This document shows positions 1-8,969 of a stretch of 42,505 bases of DNA, piece after piece (the first letter of the stretch is position 1; each line of letters begins with the position of its first letter). Source of the stretch: Prosthecobacter debontii (GTDB lineage: Bacteria; Verrucomicrobiota; Verrucomicrobiia; Verrucomicrobiales; Verrucomicrobiaceae); the NCBI GenBank assembly GCA_945869675.1, contig CAMBPS010000024.1:1-42505 (forward strand), written 5' to 3'. A model generated the notes under the pieces. The model made no database searches. It worked only from the letters and a program-made list of their open reading frames with translations, and was not told the DNA's origin. Both the position numbers and the translations under genes were made by a program.

Positions 1-60
1 GGTGCAAAACGTCCGAAGAAGGGCGCCGCTGCCGCTGCTCCAACCAAAGGCAAGAAATAA
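1..60 (+). CDS. rpsL: 30S ribosomal protein S12, C-terminal end (partial)
   Basis: The window opens inside a reading frame whose last 19 residues begin GAKRPKKG and end in a basic Ala/Pro/Lys tail before a TAA stop. S12 normally ends in a YG-K-RPK motif, and rpsL is the usual gene before rpsG and fusA, so both sequence and position agree. The tail runs several residues past the usual RPK end. The 5' part lies outside the window, so length and start cannot be judged. Confidence 0.85.
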   Translation, partial: GAKRPKKGAAAAAPTKGKK

Positions 61-104
61 GCTTCGCTTTCCTAACTAGTTCTTAATTTTTTAAACATCG
101 ACTT

Positions 105-578
105 ATGGCCCGCAGAAAACGCGTTTACGACAAGCCAGTCCACAAAGACTCACGCTATGACAGCCAGCTTGTTGCTCAGTTGATTGCTCGTGTGATGCAG
201 TCCGGCAAAAAATCACTCGCTGAGCGTATTGTTTATACTGCTATCGAGCAGCTGAACGAGAAAACAGAAACGATCGATCCTCTCGAGCTTTTCCACCGCG
301 CCATTGAGAATGCCAAGCCAAAGGTTGAAGTGAAAGCTCGCCGCGTTGGTGGTGCTACTTACCAAGTGCCGCTTGAAGTTAGCCCAGAGCGATCTGAGTC
401 CCTGGCCATGCGCTGGATCGTCGCTTATGCTCGTGGCCGTAAAGGTCAGCCGATGCACCGCGCGCTCTCCAACGAGCTTAAAGAAGCCTCCCAAGGCCAA
501 GGTTCATCCGTCCGCAAGCGTGATGATGTTCATAAGCAAGCCCAGGCCAACCGCGCCTTTGCTCACTTCCGCTTCTAA
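105..578 (+). CDS. rpsG: 30S ribosomal protein S7
   Basis: S7 is a primary binder of the 3' domain of 16S rRNA and nucleates the head of the small subunit near the E site. The 157-residue product has the family's usual length. It begins MARRKRVYDKPVHKDSRY and has the conserved VMQSGKKSLAE and ARRVGGATYQVP segments. It lies 44 nt after rpsL and 51 nt before fusA, the classical str-operon order. No Shine-Dalgarno sequence is evident before the ATG; the upstream stretch is AT-rich. Codon use is that of a highly expressed gene, with many CGT and GCT codons. Confidence 0.97.
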   Translation: MARRKRVYDKPVHKDSRYDSQLVAQLIARVMQSGKKSLAERIVYTAIEQLNEKTETIDPLELFHRAIENAKPKVEVKARRVGGATYQVPLEVSPERSESLAMRWIVAYARGRKGQPMHRALSNELKEASQGQGSSVRKRDDVHKQAQANRAFAHFRF

Positions 579-629
579 TTAGAAGTCGCTCCTCCTCCTT
601 TTTTCCACACACCGTAGCTCTTCAGACAC

Positions 630-2780
630 ATGTCCAATTTGAACTCCCCTAACCGTGAATACCCGCTTGAGCGCACCCGTAATATCGGGATTTGTGCTCA
701 CATCGATGCGGGCAAGACCACGCTGACGGAGCGAATCCTGTTCTACACAGGCATGATTCACAAAATTGGTGAAGTGCATGACGGTGCTGCTACGACAGAC
801 TGGATGGAACAGGAAAAGGAGCGTGGTATCACCATCACCTCTGCTGCTGTAACTGCCCGCTGGAAGCAGCTCAAGGAAGCTGGAATCTTCAAGCTCCGTG
901 AGGAAGAAGATATCCGGGTTAACATTATCGATACCCCTGGGCACGTGGACTTCACGGCTGAAGTGGAACGTTCCCTTCGTGTTCTTGACGGTGCCATCTT
1001 CGTTCTTTGTGGTGTTGCCGGCGTTCAGCCACAATCTGAAACCGTTTATCGCCAAGCTGAGAAATACAGCGTCCCGCGTATTGCTTTTGTCAATAAGATG
1101 GACCGAACAGGTGCCAACTTTGAGAATGTTGTTAAAGATGTCCGCACGAAGCTTGGTGCTAATGCCTGGCCGATCCTCATTCCAATTGGTGCTGAAGACA
1201 ATCTGATTGGTCAGATCGACGTCGTGAATCAGAAAGCTATCATCTACAGTGATGACGCCTTGTTCGGTTCGAAATACACCATTCGCGAACTAGAAGGTGA
1301 CGAGATTGCCAAAGCTAAGGCAGCCTACCAAGGTCTTTTAGATGAAGTTTGCAGCCATGACGAAGAACTCGGCATGCAGTTCCTTGAAGAAAAGCCAATC
1401 AGCATCCAGGAACTTAAGTCGGCACTTCGTCGCACAGTGATCTCCAATAAGATCATCCCAATGGCTGGTGGTTCTGCTTTCAAGAACAAAGGCGTTCAGT
1501 ATCTGATCGACGCCGTCATCGATTACCTTCCAGGACCACTCGACATTGAGCCCCAAAAAGGTCACGTGATCGATGAGCCTGAGAACATTGTGACAGCGAT
1601 GCCTGATGACAATGGTAAATTCATTGCTCTTGGTTTCAAACTTTGGTCTGATAAGTTCGGTCGTCTCGTATTCTTCCGTGTTTATTCCGGTTGCGTCCGT
1701 AAAGGTGACACGATTTACAATCCTCGCACTCGTAAGTCTGAGCGTGTGGGTCGCTTGATCCAGATCCAAGCCAGCGTGCATAAGGATATCGATTGCTGTT
1801 ACTCCGGTGACATCGCAGCTCTTGTGGGTCTCAAAGACGTCCGCACCGGTGATACATTCTGTCACGAAAGTCTTGATGTGCTTCTTGAGCCGCCGACCTT
1901 CCCTGAGCCAGTTATCTCCATGGCTGTCGAGCCAAAGACTAAGGCTGACCAAGAGAAAATGGGCAATGCTCTCCAGCGTCTCTCTGAAGAAGATCCAACC
2001 TTCTTCGTCAAGACTGACGAAGAAACCGGACAGACCATCATCGCCGGAATGGGTGAGCTTCACCTTGAAATCCTTTGCGACCGCCTCAAGCGCGAACACA
2101 AAGTTGAAACCAATACTGGTAAGCCACAGATCGCTTATCGTGAAACACTCACGATTCCAGCCGATGGCGAAGGTAAGTTGGTCAAACAGTCCGGTGGTCG
2201 CGGTCAATACGGACACGTCGTTCTGAAAGTCTTCCCAAGCGAAAAAGGCAAGGGTGTGACTGTCGATAACAAAGTTGTCGGTGGAACGATCCCGAAAGAA
2301 TTCATCAATCCTGCGAAAGCTGGTTGTGTCGAGGCTACACTTAATGGCATCATTGCGGGCTATCCCGTGATCGACATCCATATCGACCTCGTCGATGGAT
2401 CCAGCCATGACGTTGACTCTAACGAAAATGCTTTCAAGATGGCGGCTATCTTCGCGATGAAAGACGCTCTGAAGAAAGCCAAGTGCATTCTTCTTGAGCC
2501 AATCATGGCCGTTGAAGCCTCTACACCTGAAGATTATCAGGGTGACATCATGGGTGACCTTAACCGTCGCCGGGGTAAGATTCAAGGCATCGACACCCGT
2601 GGCACGACTGCCATCATCCGCACTGAAGTTCCTCTGGCAGAAATGTTTGGCTACTCAACCGCCATCCGCACTCTTTCCTCAGGCCGCGCTTCCTATTCCA
2701 TGCAGCCTTCTCACTTCGAGCAGGTGCCTAATAACATCGTTGAACAGATCTCTGAGCAGCGCGGTACGAAGAACAGCTAA
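630..2780 (+). CDS. fusA: Elongation factor G
   Basis: EF-G is the cytosolic translational GTPase that drives translocation and, with ribosome recycling factor, ribosome recycling. The 716-residue length is normal. Visible GTPase motifs are AHIDAGKT (residues 23-30), ERGITI in switch [10 protein letters not shown] in switch II and NKMDR for guanine recognition. Domain IV contains GGRGQYGHV, and the C-terminal part reads [13 protein letters not shown]. The start fits family length, with TTTTTCCACACACC upstream but no clear Shine-Dalgarno. It is followed 35 nt later by rpsJ; the tuf gene that often sits here is absent. Confidence 0.98.
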   Translation: MSNLNSPNREYPLERTRNIGICAHIDAGKTTLTERILFYTGMIHKIGEVHDGAATTDWMEQEKERGITITSAAVTARWKQLKEAGIFKLREEEDIRVNIIDTPGHVDFTAEVERSLRVLDGAIFVLCGVAGVQPQSETVYRQAEKYSVPRIAFVNKMDRTGANFENVVKDVRTKLGANAWPILIPIGAEDNLIGQIDVVNQKAIIYSDDALFGSKYTIRELEGDEIAKAKAAYQGLLDEVCSHDEELGMQFLEEKPISIQELKSALRRTVISNKIIPMAGGSAFKNKGVQYLIDAVIDYLPGPLDIEPQKGHVIDEPENIVTAMPDDNGKFIALGFKLWSDKFGRLVFFRVYSGCVRKGDTIYNPRTRKSERVGRLIQIQASVHKDIDCCYSGDIAALVGLKDVRTGDTFCHESLDVLLEPPTFPEPVISMAVEPKTKADQEKMGNALQRLSEEDPTFFVKTDEETGQTIIAGMGELHLEILCDRLKREHKVETNTGKPQIAYRETLTIPADGEGKLVKQSGGRGQYGHVVLKVFPSEKGKGVTVDNKVVGGTIPKEFINPAKAGCVEATLNGIIAGYPVIDIHIDLVDGSSHDVDSNENAFKMAAIFAMKDALKKAKCILLEPIMAVEASTPEDYQGDIMGDLNRRRGKIQGIDTRGTTAIIRTEVPLAEMFGYSTAIRTLSSGRASYSMQPSHFEQVPNNIVEQISEQRGTKNS

Positions 2781-2815
2781 TTTTTGAAGTAACCCATTCA
2801 CGCCGGACAAACGAC

Positions 2816-3124
2816 ATGAGCAATCAACGAATCAGAATTCGCCTTCGCGCTTACGATTATCGCGTTCTCGACAAGAGCACCGCAGACATCGTAGAGACCG
2901 CCAAGCGCACCGGAGCTAAAGTTGCTGGACCGATCCCGCTTCCTACCCGAATTGAAAAATTCACCGTCAACCGTTCACCGCACGTTGATAAAAAGTCGAT
3001 GGATCAGTTCGAAATCCGCACTCACAAGCGTTTGCTCGACATCGTTGACCCAACTTCCCGCACCGTGGACGAGCTCAAAAAGCTCAACCTTCCATCCGGA
3101 GTGGACATTACGATCAAAATTTAG
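2816..3124 (+). CDS. rpsJ: 30S ribosomal protein S10
   Basis: S10 is a head protein of the 30S subunit and, in bacteria where this was studied, also the NusE partner of NusB in antitermination. The 102-residue product has standard length. It begins [19 protein letters not shown] and carries the conserved [20 protein letters not shown] loop and the [13 protein letters not shown] region. It is the first gene of the S10 block, here joined to the str block without a visible terminator, so the two probably share transcripts. The last residues, [10 protein letters not shown], match the usual S10 end. Confidence 0.97.
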   Translation: MSNQRIRIRLRAYDYRVLDKSTADIVETAKRTGAKVAGPIPLPTRIEKFTVNRSPHVDKKSMDQFEIRTHKRLLDIVDPTSRTVDELKKLNLPSGVDITIKI

Positions 3125-3150
3125 TTTCCACCCCCGAAACGATCTCAACT

Positions 3151-3155
3151 GGAGG
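3151..3155 (+). promoter_or_regulatory. Strong Shine-Dalgarno of rplC
   Basis: GGAGG lies 8 nt before the rplC ATG at 3164. It fixes the start and stands out because several genes of this operon have no recognisable Shine-Dalgarno. Confidence 0.8.
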
Positions 3156-3163
3156 AACACATT

Positions 3164-3814
3164 ATGGCTATTGGCTTAATTGGAAAAAAACTTGGAATGA
3201 CGAAGGTGTACACCGATAAAGGTGAAGCCATCGCTGTGACCGTCGTGGACGTGAGCGGAAACGCTCTGGTCCAGGTCAAAACATCTTCCGGCAAGGACGG
3301 CTACAGCGCCATCCAGTTGGGTTACGAAGACCGCAAGGAATCAAGAATGACGAAGCCTTTGCTGGGTCACTTTAAGAAGCACAATGCCACCCCAAAGCGC
3401 ATCTTGAAAGAATTCCGCGTAGCATCCGACGATCTTCTTCCGACCGACGAAACCAAAATCGACGCTAGCTTGTTTAGCAACGGTCAATGGGTGGACGTTA
3501 TTGGAACCACCAAAGGTAAAGGCTTCCAAGGTGTTGTTAAACGCTGGAACTTCGCCGGTCAGCCTGCCACTCATGGTCACATGATGCATCGTCGTCCAGG
3601 TTCTATCGGTTGCCGTTTGACTCCTGGTTTGGTTTGGAAGAACCAAAAAATGCCTGGCCAAGATGGTGTGGATCGTCGCACGACGCAAAATCTCAAGATC
3701 ATTCAGAGCCGTCCAGAAGATGGATTGCTTCTCATCAGTGGCTCTATTCCTGGCAATAAAGGTAGCATCGTCGTGGTGCGTCCGGCCAAGAAGAAGCTCG
3801 CACCCGCCAAGTAA
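3164..3814 (+). CDS. rplC: 50S ribosomal protein L3
   Basis: L3 binds 23S rRNA early in assembly and reaches toward the peptidyl transferase centre. The 216 residues start MAIGLIGKKLGMTKVYTDKG, typical of the family. The central loop has GTTKGKGFQGVVKRWNF followed by THGHMMHRRPGSIGCR, the segment that approaches the catalytic centre and contains the region methylated in some bacteria. A GGAGG ribosome-binding site precedes the start. The gene lies between rpsJ and rplD as in most S10 operons. Length is slightly above the E. coli protein because of a basic C-terminal tail. Confidence 0.97.
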   Translation: MAIGLIGKKLGMTKVYTDKGEAIAVTVVDVSGNALVQVKTSSGKDGYSAIQLGYEDRKESRMTKPLLGHFKKHNATPKRILKEFRVASDDLLPTDETKIDASLFSNGQWVDVIGTTKGKGFQGVVKRWNFAGQPATHGHMMHRRPGSIGCRLTPGLVWKNQKMPGQDGVDRRTTQNLKIIQSRPEDGLLLISGSIPGNKGSIVVVRPAKKKLAPAK

Positions 3815-3834
3815 ATCCCAGAGGAACTTGAATC

Positions 3835-4443
3835 ATGTCTGCTACTATTTTATCCACTGAAAGCGCTAAGCAAGCCAATGTGAACCTCGTTGAAGGTCAC
3901 CACGGCAAGCAAGCTCTCAATGACACCCTCGTTGCTTACCGTGCGAATCGTCGCCAAGGCAATGCCAACACCAAGAATCGCTCTGAAGTCCGCGGAAGTG
4001 GTAAGAAGCTCTGGGGTCAAAAAGGCACTGGTAACGCTCGTATGGGCAGCAAGCGCTCCCCTGTCTGGTCTGGTGGTGGTGTGGTCTTCGGACCCCGCAC
4101 CCGTGACTATAGCGTCAAGATCCCTCGCGCTATCAAGAAGTTGGCTCTCAGGACCGCTCTGACCGCTCGGATCACTGACGGTGCAGTGATGACCGTTCCT
4201 TCTTTCGCCGTCGCAGATGGTAAGACCAAATCTTTTATTGCCGCTGTTGATGCTCTTTCGACCGCCAAGAAGATCCTCATTGTCGGACAAACGTTTGACG
4301 AATTGACCTTCCGTTCTGCACGCAATGTCCAAAATGTTCAACTCGTCTCCGCTGACGACGTGAACGCCGAACACTTGCTGCTTTATCCGCAGGTGATCGT
4401 AACGACTGAAGCTCTTGAAACCATTGCTCGGAGGACTGCCTGA
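3835..4443 (+). CDS. rplD: 50S ribosomal protein L4
   Basis: L4 binds 23S rRNA and its long loop lines the peptide exit tunnel. In E. coli it also represses the S10 operon; nothing here shows that for this organism. The 202-residue product contains the diagnostic loop RQGNANTKNRSEVRGSGKK then WGQKGTGNARMGSKRSP and GGGVVFGPRTRDY. The end runs into the rplW start region (1 nt between the rplD stop and the rplW ATG), so the two are likely translationally coupled. An AGAGGAA stretch precedes the ATG. Confidence 0.97.
   Translation: MSATILSTESAKQANVNLVEGHHGKQALNDTLVAYRANRRQGNANTKNRSEVRGSGKKLWGQKGTGNARMGSKRSPVWSGGGVVFGPRTRDYSVKIPRAIKKLALRTALTARITDGAVMTVPSFAVADGKTKSFIAAVDALSTAKKILIVGQTFDELTFRSARNVQNVQLVSADDVNAEHLLLYPQVIVTTEALETIARRTA
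4430..4434 (+). promoter_or_regulatory. Shine-Dalgarno deciding the rplW start
   Basis: GGAGG lies inside the last codons of rplD, 10 nt before ATG 4445. It supports ATG 4445 rather than the upstream in-frame ATG at 4415, which would place ten non-conserved residues inside the rplD overlap. Confidence 0.75.
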
Positions 4444-4444
4444 T

Positions 4445-4729
4445 ATGAAAGACCCCCATTCCGTCATCCACACCATTCGCCTGACTGAGAAGGCGACTCG
4501 GCTCGGCGAAGAAAACAACGAGTTTGTTTTCATCGTGAACCCTAAATCCACAAAGATTGAAATCAAGATGGCCGTCGAAAAGCATTTCGGCAAAAAGGTC
4601 GTCGCGGTTCGCACTCTCAATGTCGATGGCAAAGCTCGCCGTCAAAAGCGTGCTGACGCAGGTCGCACTAATCATTACAAAAAGGCTATCGTGCGTCTTA
4701 AAGACGGCGAAACCATCGAGCTCGTATAA
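4445..4729 (+). CDS. rplW: 50S ribosomal protein L23
   Basis: L23 sits at the exit of the polypeptide tunnel and is a docking site for trigger factor and signal recognition particle. From ATG 4445 the protein has 94 residues, the usual size, and begins MKDPHSVIHTIRLTEKATRL. The conserved VNPKSTKIEIKMAVEKHFGKK segment (here slightly degenerate) and the VRTLNVDGKARR loop are present. A longer in-frame start at 4415 exists, but it overlaps rplD and has no ribosome-binding site, so ATG 4445 behind GGAGG is preferred. rplB follows 44 nt later. Confidence 0.95.
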   Translation: MKDPHSVIHTIRLTEKATRLGEENNEFVFIVNPKSTKIEIKMAVEKHFGKKVVAVRTLNVDGKARRQKRADAGRTNHYKKAIVRLKDGETIELV

Positions 4730-4773
4730 GGGCAAATCCGGTTCACAACCTCTTAATCTGAAGGACGCACACC

Positions 4774-5613
4774 ATGGCGCTGAAAACATTCAAGCCTAAC
4801 ACCCCATCAAATCGCTACAAAGAGTGGAACTCCTTCGAGGAGATCACTAAGGACACCCCACAGCGCAGCCTGACCGTTGCACTGCGTAAGTCCGGCGGTC
4901 GAAACAATACAGGTCGTATCACTTGCCGTCATATCGGTGGTGGACACGAACGCCGTTATCGTCTGATCGACTTCAAGCGCGCTCGTCGTGATGAAGCGGC
5001 CAAGGTCATCGCGATCGAGTATGACCCTAACCGTTCCGCACGTATCGCCTTGATTGAATACAAGGACGGAGAGCGTGCCTACATCCTCGCTCCACTGAAC
5101 CTCGGTGTTGGTGCCTCAGTCATGGCAGGCGAAAAAGCTGCTCCTGAACTTGGAAACGCCCTGCCGCTGCGCAAGATCCCTCTTGGAACCAATATTCACA
5201 ACATTGAGCTCGTCGTTGGTCGTGGTGGTGTCGCCGCCCGTGCCGCTGGTCAAGCCGCTGTTCTCTCTAACAGAGAAGGTGACTACGCCTTGGTCCGCAT
5301 GCCTTCCGGAGAAATCCGCAAGATCCACGCCGAGTGCTATGCAACCATCGGTCAGGTCGGTAATACCGAGCACATGAACGTGGTTTCCGGTAAAGCAGGT
5401 CGCACCCGCTGGCAGGGCACCCGCCCAACCGTCCGTGGTATGTGTATGAACCCGATTGACCATCCGAATGGTGGTGGTGAAGGTCGTTCCAAATCTGGTG
5501 GTGGTCGTCAGCATCTTCTCAGCCCGTGGGGCCATGCGAAGGGTGAAAAGACTCGCAACAAGAAGAAGTCCACGAACAAGCTCATTGTTCAGACTCGTCA
5601 CGCTAAGAAGTAA
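4774..5613 (+). CDS. rplB: 50S ribosomal protein L2
   Basis: L2 is an essential 23S rRNA binder needed for subunit joining and peptidyl transferase assembly. The 279 residues begin [15 protein letters not shown]. They include [20 protein letters not shown] and the C-terminal hallmark [10 protein letters not shown], which contains the conserved histidine near the catalytic centre, followed by a lysine-rich end. AAGGACG upstream may serve as a ribosome-binding site. It lies between rplW and rpsS in the standard order. Length is normal. Confidence 0.98.
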   Translation: MALKTFKPNTPSNRYKEWNSFEEITKDTPQRSLTVALRKSGGRNNTGRITCRHIGGGHERRYRLIDFKRARRDEAAKVIAIEYDPNRSARIALIEYKDGERAYILAPLNLGVGASVMAGEKAAPELGNALPLRKIPLGTNIHNIELVVGRGGVAARAAGQAAVLSNREGDYALVRMPSGEIRKIHAECYATIGQVGNTEHMNVVSGKAGRTRWQGTRPTVRGMCMNPIDHPNGGGEGRSKSGGGRQHLLSPWGHAKGEKTRNKKKSTNKLIVQTRHAKK

Positions 5614-5641
5614 TCCTTTCCTAATCTGAATCACTGATACT

Positions 5642-5920
5642 ATGGCACGCTCACTCAAAAAGGGACCTTTTGTCCAGCAGGCTCTGCTCGACAAAGTGGA
5701 CAAGCTCAACGACGCCGGACAAAAGCGTCCGGTTAAGACTTGGGCTCGCAGCTCAATGATCACTCCTGATCTGGTTGGTCACACTTTCCTCGTTCATAAC
5801 GGCAAAGATTTCGTGAGCGTCTATGCTACGGAAAACATGGTTGGTCACCGTCTCGGTGAGTTTGCCATGACCCGTATCTTTAAAGGTCACGGTGCTCATA
5901 CCGTTAAAGCTGCCAAATAA
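5642..5920 (+). CDS. rpsS: 30S ribosomal protein S19
   Basis: S19 is a head protein that pairs with S13 near the A-site tRNA. The 92 residues start [12 protein letters not shown] and contain [23 protein letters not shown] and [13 protein letters not shown], the family core, ending with a short AAK tail. Start and length are standard. Unusually the next gene is not rplV: a signal-peptide protein begins 28 nt after the rpsS stop. Confidence 0.97.
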   Translation: MARSLKKGPFVQQALLDKVDKLNDAGQKRPVKTWARSSMITPDLVGHTFLVHNGKDFVSVYATENMVGHRLGEFAMTRIFKGHGAHTVKAAK

Positions 5921-5948
5921 TTATCTTCGTCACTTTTCTTTCTATTCT

Positions 5949-6740
5949 ATGATTTCATGCCTGTTCCAACGCTTCAACCAGTGCGCTCTGCTTATTGCAG
6001 CGGTGGCCCTGTGTGGTCGCGTGCAGGCTCAGACATCCTTTGAATTGCAGGAATTGAATATGACGTTGCAGGTAGCAGCGCAAAAGATTCAAACCTTGGA
6101 GACAGCCTTGGCTGCATCTAAGGACAAAAACGCAGCGCTCGCCCAGAGCGCTGCTGCTTCAAACCAGGAAGCGATCGATCTCAAAGATCGTTATAATCGT
6201 CTTCGTGGCCTTCTGGAAGGTCTCGGTATCTCTGCGATCGAAACCAACCCAGAAAAAACACAGGACCGCCTCCTTTCTTCTCTCAGTGATCTGCGTATTG
6301 CTGAAACATCACGCCAAAAGCTGGCTGATAGTCTGATGGAACTGGCTGAGTCTTCTGTCGCTTTCGCTAAGACGGTTGCTACTCCTGATGCAGTTACAGG
6401 CGACCGTCTTCAGAAGTCGCTCATGAATGCCGAATCTACTTTGACTGCAGCAGTGGCTCGTCCATTCGACAACACCGCACCTGCCGCTGATTTGAAAGAT
6501 GCACGCATCGTTAGTTTGAAAAATGAACTCGGCATTGCTGTCTTGAGTGTTGGTGTCCGCGACGGCGTGAAGCCAGGGATGCCCTTTGAAATTTACCGCG
6601 AAGATAAACCTATCGCGAAGGTTCTTGTCACTGAAGTCCGCAACTCTGTGAGTGGCGCTGTAGTGCAAGAATTGGCAAACATCGCTGACCCTGTCCAGGT
6701 CGGTGATAAAGGCAAAGTTGATACAAACCGGTCACTCTAA
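5949..6740 (+). CDS. Secreted coiled-coil protein of unknown function inside the S10 operon
   Basis: I do not recognise this family. From ATG 5949 the product has 263 residues. Residues 1-27 form a signal peptide: basic start, hydrophobic LLIAAVALCG, likely cleavage after VQA27. Residues about 34-90 are Ala/Gln/Leu-rich with a heptad character, consistent with a periplasmic coiled coil. The last ~80 residues have a beta-rich pattern, VGVRDGVKPGMPFEIYREDK then VLVTEVRNSVSGAVV, ending GDKGKV. This resembles the small barrel-like C-terminal domains of FlgT- or MreC-type envelope proteins; that is a visual analogy only. The gene sits tightly between rpsS (28 nt) and rplV (4 nt), so it must be transcribed with ribosomal genes. 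No Shine-Dalgarno is visible. An in-frame start at 5892 inside rpsS is possible but would hide the signal peptide. Confidence 0.85.
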   Translation: MISCLFQRFNQCALLIAAVALCGRVQAQTSFELQELNMTLQVAAQKIQTLETALAASKDKNAALAQSAAASNQEAIDLKDRYNRLRGLLEGLGISAIETNPEKTQDRLLSSLSDLRIAETSRQKLADSLMELAESSVAFAKTVATPDAVTGDRLQKSLMNAESTLTAAVARPFDNTAPAADLKDARIVSLKNELGIAVLSVGVRDGVKPGMPFEIYREDKPIAKVLVTEVRNSVSGAVVQELANIADPVQVGDKGKVDTNRSL

Positions 6741-6744
6741 GTTT

Positions 6745-7140
6745 ATGGAAGTTCGTTCAATCCTTAAATACGCTCGTATTTCTTCACAGAAAGCGCGTCA
6801 GGTCACACGTGCCATCACAGGCATGCCAGTGTCACAGGCGCTAAGCGTTCTCGATTTCACCCCAAAGAAAGCCGCCTTCTTGGTTGGCAAAGTCCTCCGC
6901 TCTGCTGTTGCAAATGCTGAGAATAACCATGAGCTTGATGCTGAAGATCTCATCGTCGCAAGTGCTGTGGCTACACCAGGTCCTTCTTTGAAGCGCATCA
7001 TGCCACGTGCTCGTGGATCTGCATCTCCGATCATCAAGCGCATGACACACATCACTGTTGTTCTGGGTAACAAGCCAGAAGAAGCTGCTAAACCAGCTAA
7101 GCGCATCAATAAGTCCAAGGCCAAGGCCTCAGCAGAATAA
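6745..7140 (+). CDS. rplV: 50S ribosomal protein L22
   Basis: L22 contacts all 23S rRNA domains and its beta-hairpin lines the exit tunnel, where macrolide-resistance changes occur in other bacteria. From ATG 6745 the protein has 131 residues starting MEVRSILKYARISSQKARQV. The hairpin-type sequence PSLKRIMPRARGSASPI is followed by KRMTHITVVL. It has a lysine-rich C-terminal extension of about 20 residues. ATG 6745 lies 4 nt after the preceding stop, suggesting coupling; an earlier in-frame ATG at 6703 would overlap the upstream gene by 38 nt and add non-conserved residues. Confidence 0.95.
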   Translation: MEVRSILKYARISSQKARQVTRAITGMPVSQALSVLDFTPKKAAFLVGKVLRSAVANAENNHELDAEDLIVASAVATPGPSLKRIMPRARGSASPIIKRMTHITVVLGNKPEEAAKPAKRINKSKAKASAE

Positions 7141-7160
7141 TCTCCACACACCACGTATTT

Positions 7161-7925
7161 ATGGGACAGAAAGTTAATCCGATCGGCTTCCGCCTCGCAG
7201 TCACCAAGGACTGGCGCTCCAAGTGGTACGCACCTGAGAAAGAATACGCTGATGCTCTGCACAGTGACCTTGCTATTCGCAGCTATCTCAAAGAGAAGCT
7301 CATGCAAGCGGCGCTCTCCAAAATCATCATTGAGCGTGCTTGGAATCAAGTTCGCGTGACCCTTCACACCGCTCGTCCGGGTCTGGTCATTGGTCGTAAA
7401 GGTCAAGAGATTGAGGTCATGAGCCAGAAGGTCTCCGAAATGTGTGGTGGCAAGCAGGTCAAAATTGACATCTTTGAAATCAAACAGCCTGAATTAGACG
7501 CTCAACTCGTTGCTGAAGGTGTGGCTGTCCAACTTGAACGTCGTATTTCGTTCCGTCGTGCTATGAAGCGTTCGGTACAGACTGCTATGGACATGGGCGC
7601 AGACGGTATTCGTATCCGCGTCGCTGGTCGTTTGGGTGTTGCTGACATTGCTCGTGACGAACAATATCGTCAGGGTAAAGTGCCTCTTCAAACTCTTCGT
7701 ATCCCGATTGATTATGGCTTTGCTGAAGCCCGCACCGTTTACGGTATCATCGGTGTCAAAGTTTGGCTCAATCGCGGTAACGCGCCTGAGAACAGCCAAC
7801 CTCGTCAGGAGCGCCGTCCGCGCCGTGACGGTGATCGTGGCGGCCCACCACGTCGTGGTGAGCGCGCAGGTGGTGGTGCCCCAGCACCAACGGCAGAAGC
7901 AGCAGCTCCAGTAGCCGCAGAGTAG
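7161..7925 (+). CDS. rpsC: 30S ribosomal protein S3
   Basis: S3 lies at the mRNA entry channel and contributes to mRNA helicase activity. The product has 254 residues. It begins MGQKVNPIGFRL, then has a KH domain with the GRKG loop (VIGRKGQEIEVM) and the C-terminal ARRTYGxxGVKVW-type motif, here ARTVYGIIGVKVWLNRG. The last ~50 residues are low-complexity: first Arg/Gly/Pro-rich, then Ala/Pro-rich. This makes it longer than the E. coli protein (233). It keeps the usual rplV-rpsC-rplP order. Confidence 0.97.
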   Translation: MGQKVNPIGFRLAVTKDWRSKWYAPEKEYADALHSDLAIRSYLKEKLMQAALSKIIIERAWNQVRVTLHTARPGLVIGRKGQEIEVMSQKVSEMCGGKQVKIDIFEIKQPELDAQLVAEGVAVQLERRISFRRAMKRSVQTAMDMGADGIRIRVAGRLGVADIARDEQYRQGKVPLQTLRIPIDYGFAEARTVYGIIGVKVWLNRGNAPENSQPRQERRPRRDGDRGGPPRRGERAGGGAPAPTAEAAAPVAAE

Positions 7926-7969
7926 TTTTCACCCCTTTCTAGAACAACAGGTAATCAGGAGTTTGACCC

Positions 7970-8389
7970 ATGGCCCTTCTTCCAAGTAGAGTAAAATATC
8001 GTAAAACCCAGCGCGGCAGCCGCTCTGGCATTGCCACCAGCGCTAACAAACTGGACTTCGGTGATTTTGGTCTTCAGACGCTTGATCGCGGCTGGATCAA
8101 AAATAACCAAATCGAAGCCTGTCGTGTTGCCATCAACCGTTTCCTCAAGCGTAAGGGCAAGGTTTTTATCCGCATCTTCCCTCACAAGCCAGTCACGGCT
8201 CGTCCACCTGAAACTCGTATGGGTAAAGGTAAAGGCTCACCGGAATTCTGGGTAGCTGTGGTTCTCCCAGGTCACATGCTTTTCGAAGTGTCTGGCGTGA
8301 CTGAAGCCATCGCACGTGAAGCCTGCCGCCTCGCTGCCAACAAATTGGGTCTTCGCACTCGCTTTGTGACCCGCACCATCTCCCACTAA
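7970..8389 (+). CDS. rplP: 50S ribosomal protein L16
   Basis: L16 is needed for the A-site architecture of the 50S subunit. The 139 residues begin [17 protein letters not shown] and contain [19 protein letters not shown] and the [18 protein letters not shown] motif, all family-typical. An AGGAG ribosome-binding site lies at 7957-7961, 8 nt before the ATG. Spacing to rpsC is 44 nt and to rpmC 18 nt. Length is normal. Confidence 0.97.
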   Translation: MALLPSRVKYRKTQRGSRSGIATSANKLDFGDFGLQTLDRGWIKNNQIEACRVAINRFLKRKGKVFIRIFPHKPVTARPPETRMGKGKGSPEFWVAVVLPGHMLFEVSGVTEAIAREACRLAANKLGLRTRFVTRTISH

Positions 8390-8407
8390 TTCTATTTTTG
8401 ATACGCC

Positions 8408-8611
8408 ATGCTGACTAAACAACTCCGTGAGATGACCGTCGAAGAGCTCGGTGCTCGACGCCGCGAATTGCGCCAGGAAATGCTGAACCTTCGTGTTCAA
8501 CAGCAGATCGGCCAACTCGAAAACCCTTCCCGCCTTCACATCCTCCGTCGTGAGGTGGCTCGTATTGAGACCATCGTGAATGAGCGCAGCCGCACTGCCA
8601 AGGCCGCATAA
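8408..8611 (+). CDS. rpmC: 50S ribosomal protein L29
   Basis: L29 is a small helical protein at the tunnel exit next to L23. The 67 residues read MLTKQLREMTVEELGARRRE at the start, then LRQEMLNLRVQQQIGQLENP and IETIVNERSR, the two-helix family pattern. It occupies the conserved place between rplP and rpsQ. No obvious Shine-Dalgarno precedes it. Confidence 0.95.
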   Translation: MLTKQLREMTVEELGARRRELRQEMLNLRVQQQIGQLENPSRLHILRREVARIETIVNERSRTAKAA

Positions 8612-8645
8612 TTGATTCAAACCCAGCTGAACTGATTCCCATTCC

Positions 8646-8927
8646 ATGAGCGATACTGCAACCGCCACACCAGACCAAGTCAAAGCCGCTGTGCGTAAAA
8701 CGCGCGTCGGTAAGGTTGTGTCTGACAAAATGAACAAGACCATCGTGGTCGAGGTGGAGCGCCGCGTGCCGCATCCACAATTCAAAAAGATCATTCGTCG
8801 TACGTCCAAGTTCTATGCTCATGACGAGCATGAAGTGGCAAAAATTGGTGACAGGGTTCTCATCTCCGAAACCCGTCCACTGAGCAAACTGAAGCGCTGG
8901 AACCTTGAGGAAGTGCTCAAGCACTAA
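8646..8927 (+). CDS. rpsQ: 30S ribosomal protein S17
   Basis: S17 is a primary 16S rRNA binder with an OB fold. The 93-residue product has a ~15-residue N-terminal extension rich in Thr/Ala before the core [20 protein letters not shown]. The core continues with [18 protein letters not shown] and the [17 protein letters not shown] end. It lies between rpmC (34 nt) and rplN (42 nt). No clear ribosome-binding site is seen. Confidence 0.96.
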   Translation: MSDTATATPDQVKAAVRKTRVGKVVSDKMNKTIVVEVERRVPHPQFKKIIRRTSKFYAHDEHEVAKIGDRVLISETRPLSKLKRWNLEEVLKH

Positions 8928-8969
8928 TCCACTGGAGCGATTAACCCAATCAACTGAGGAAAAAAAGCT

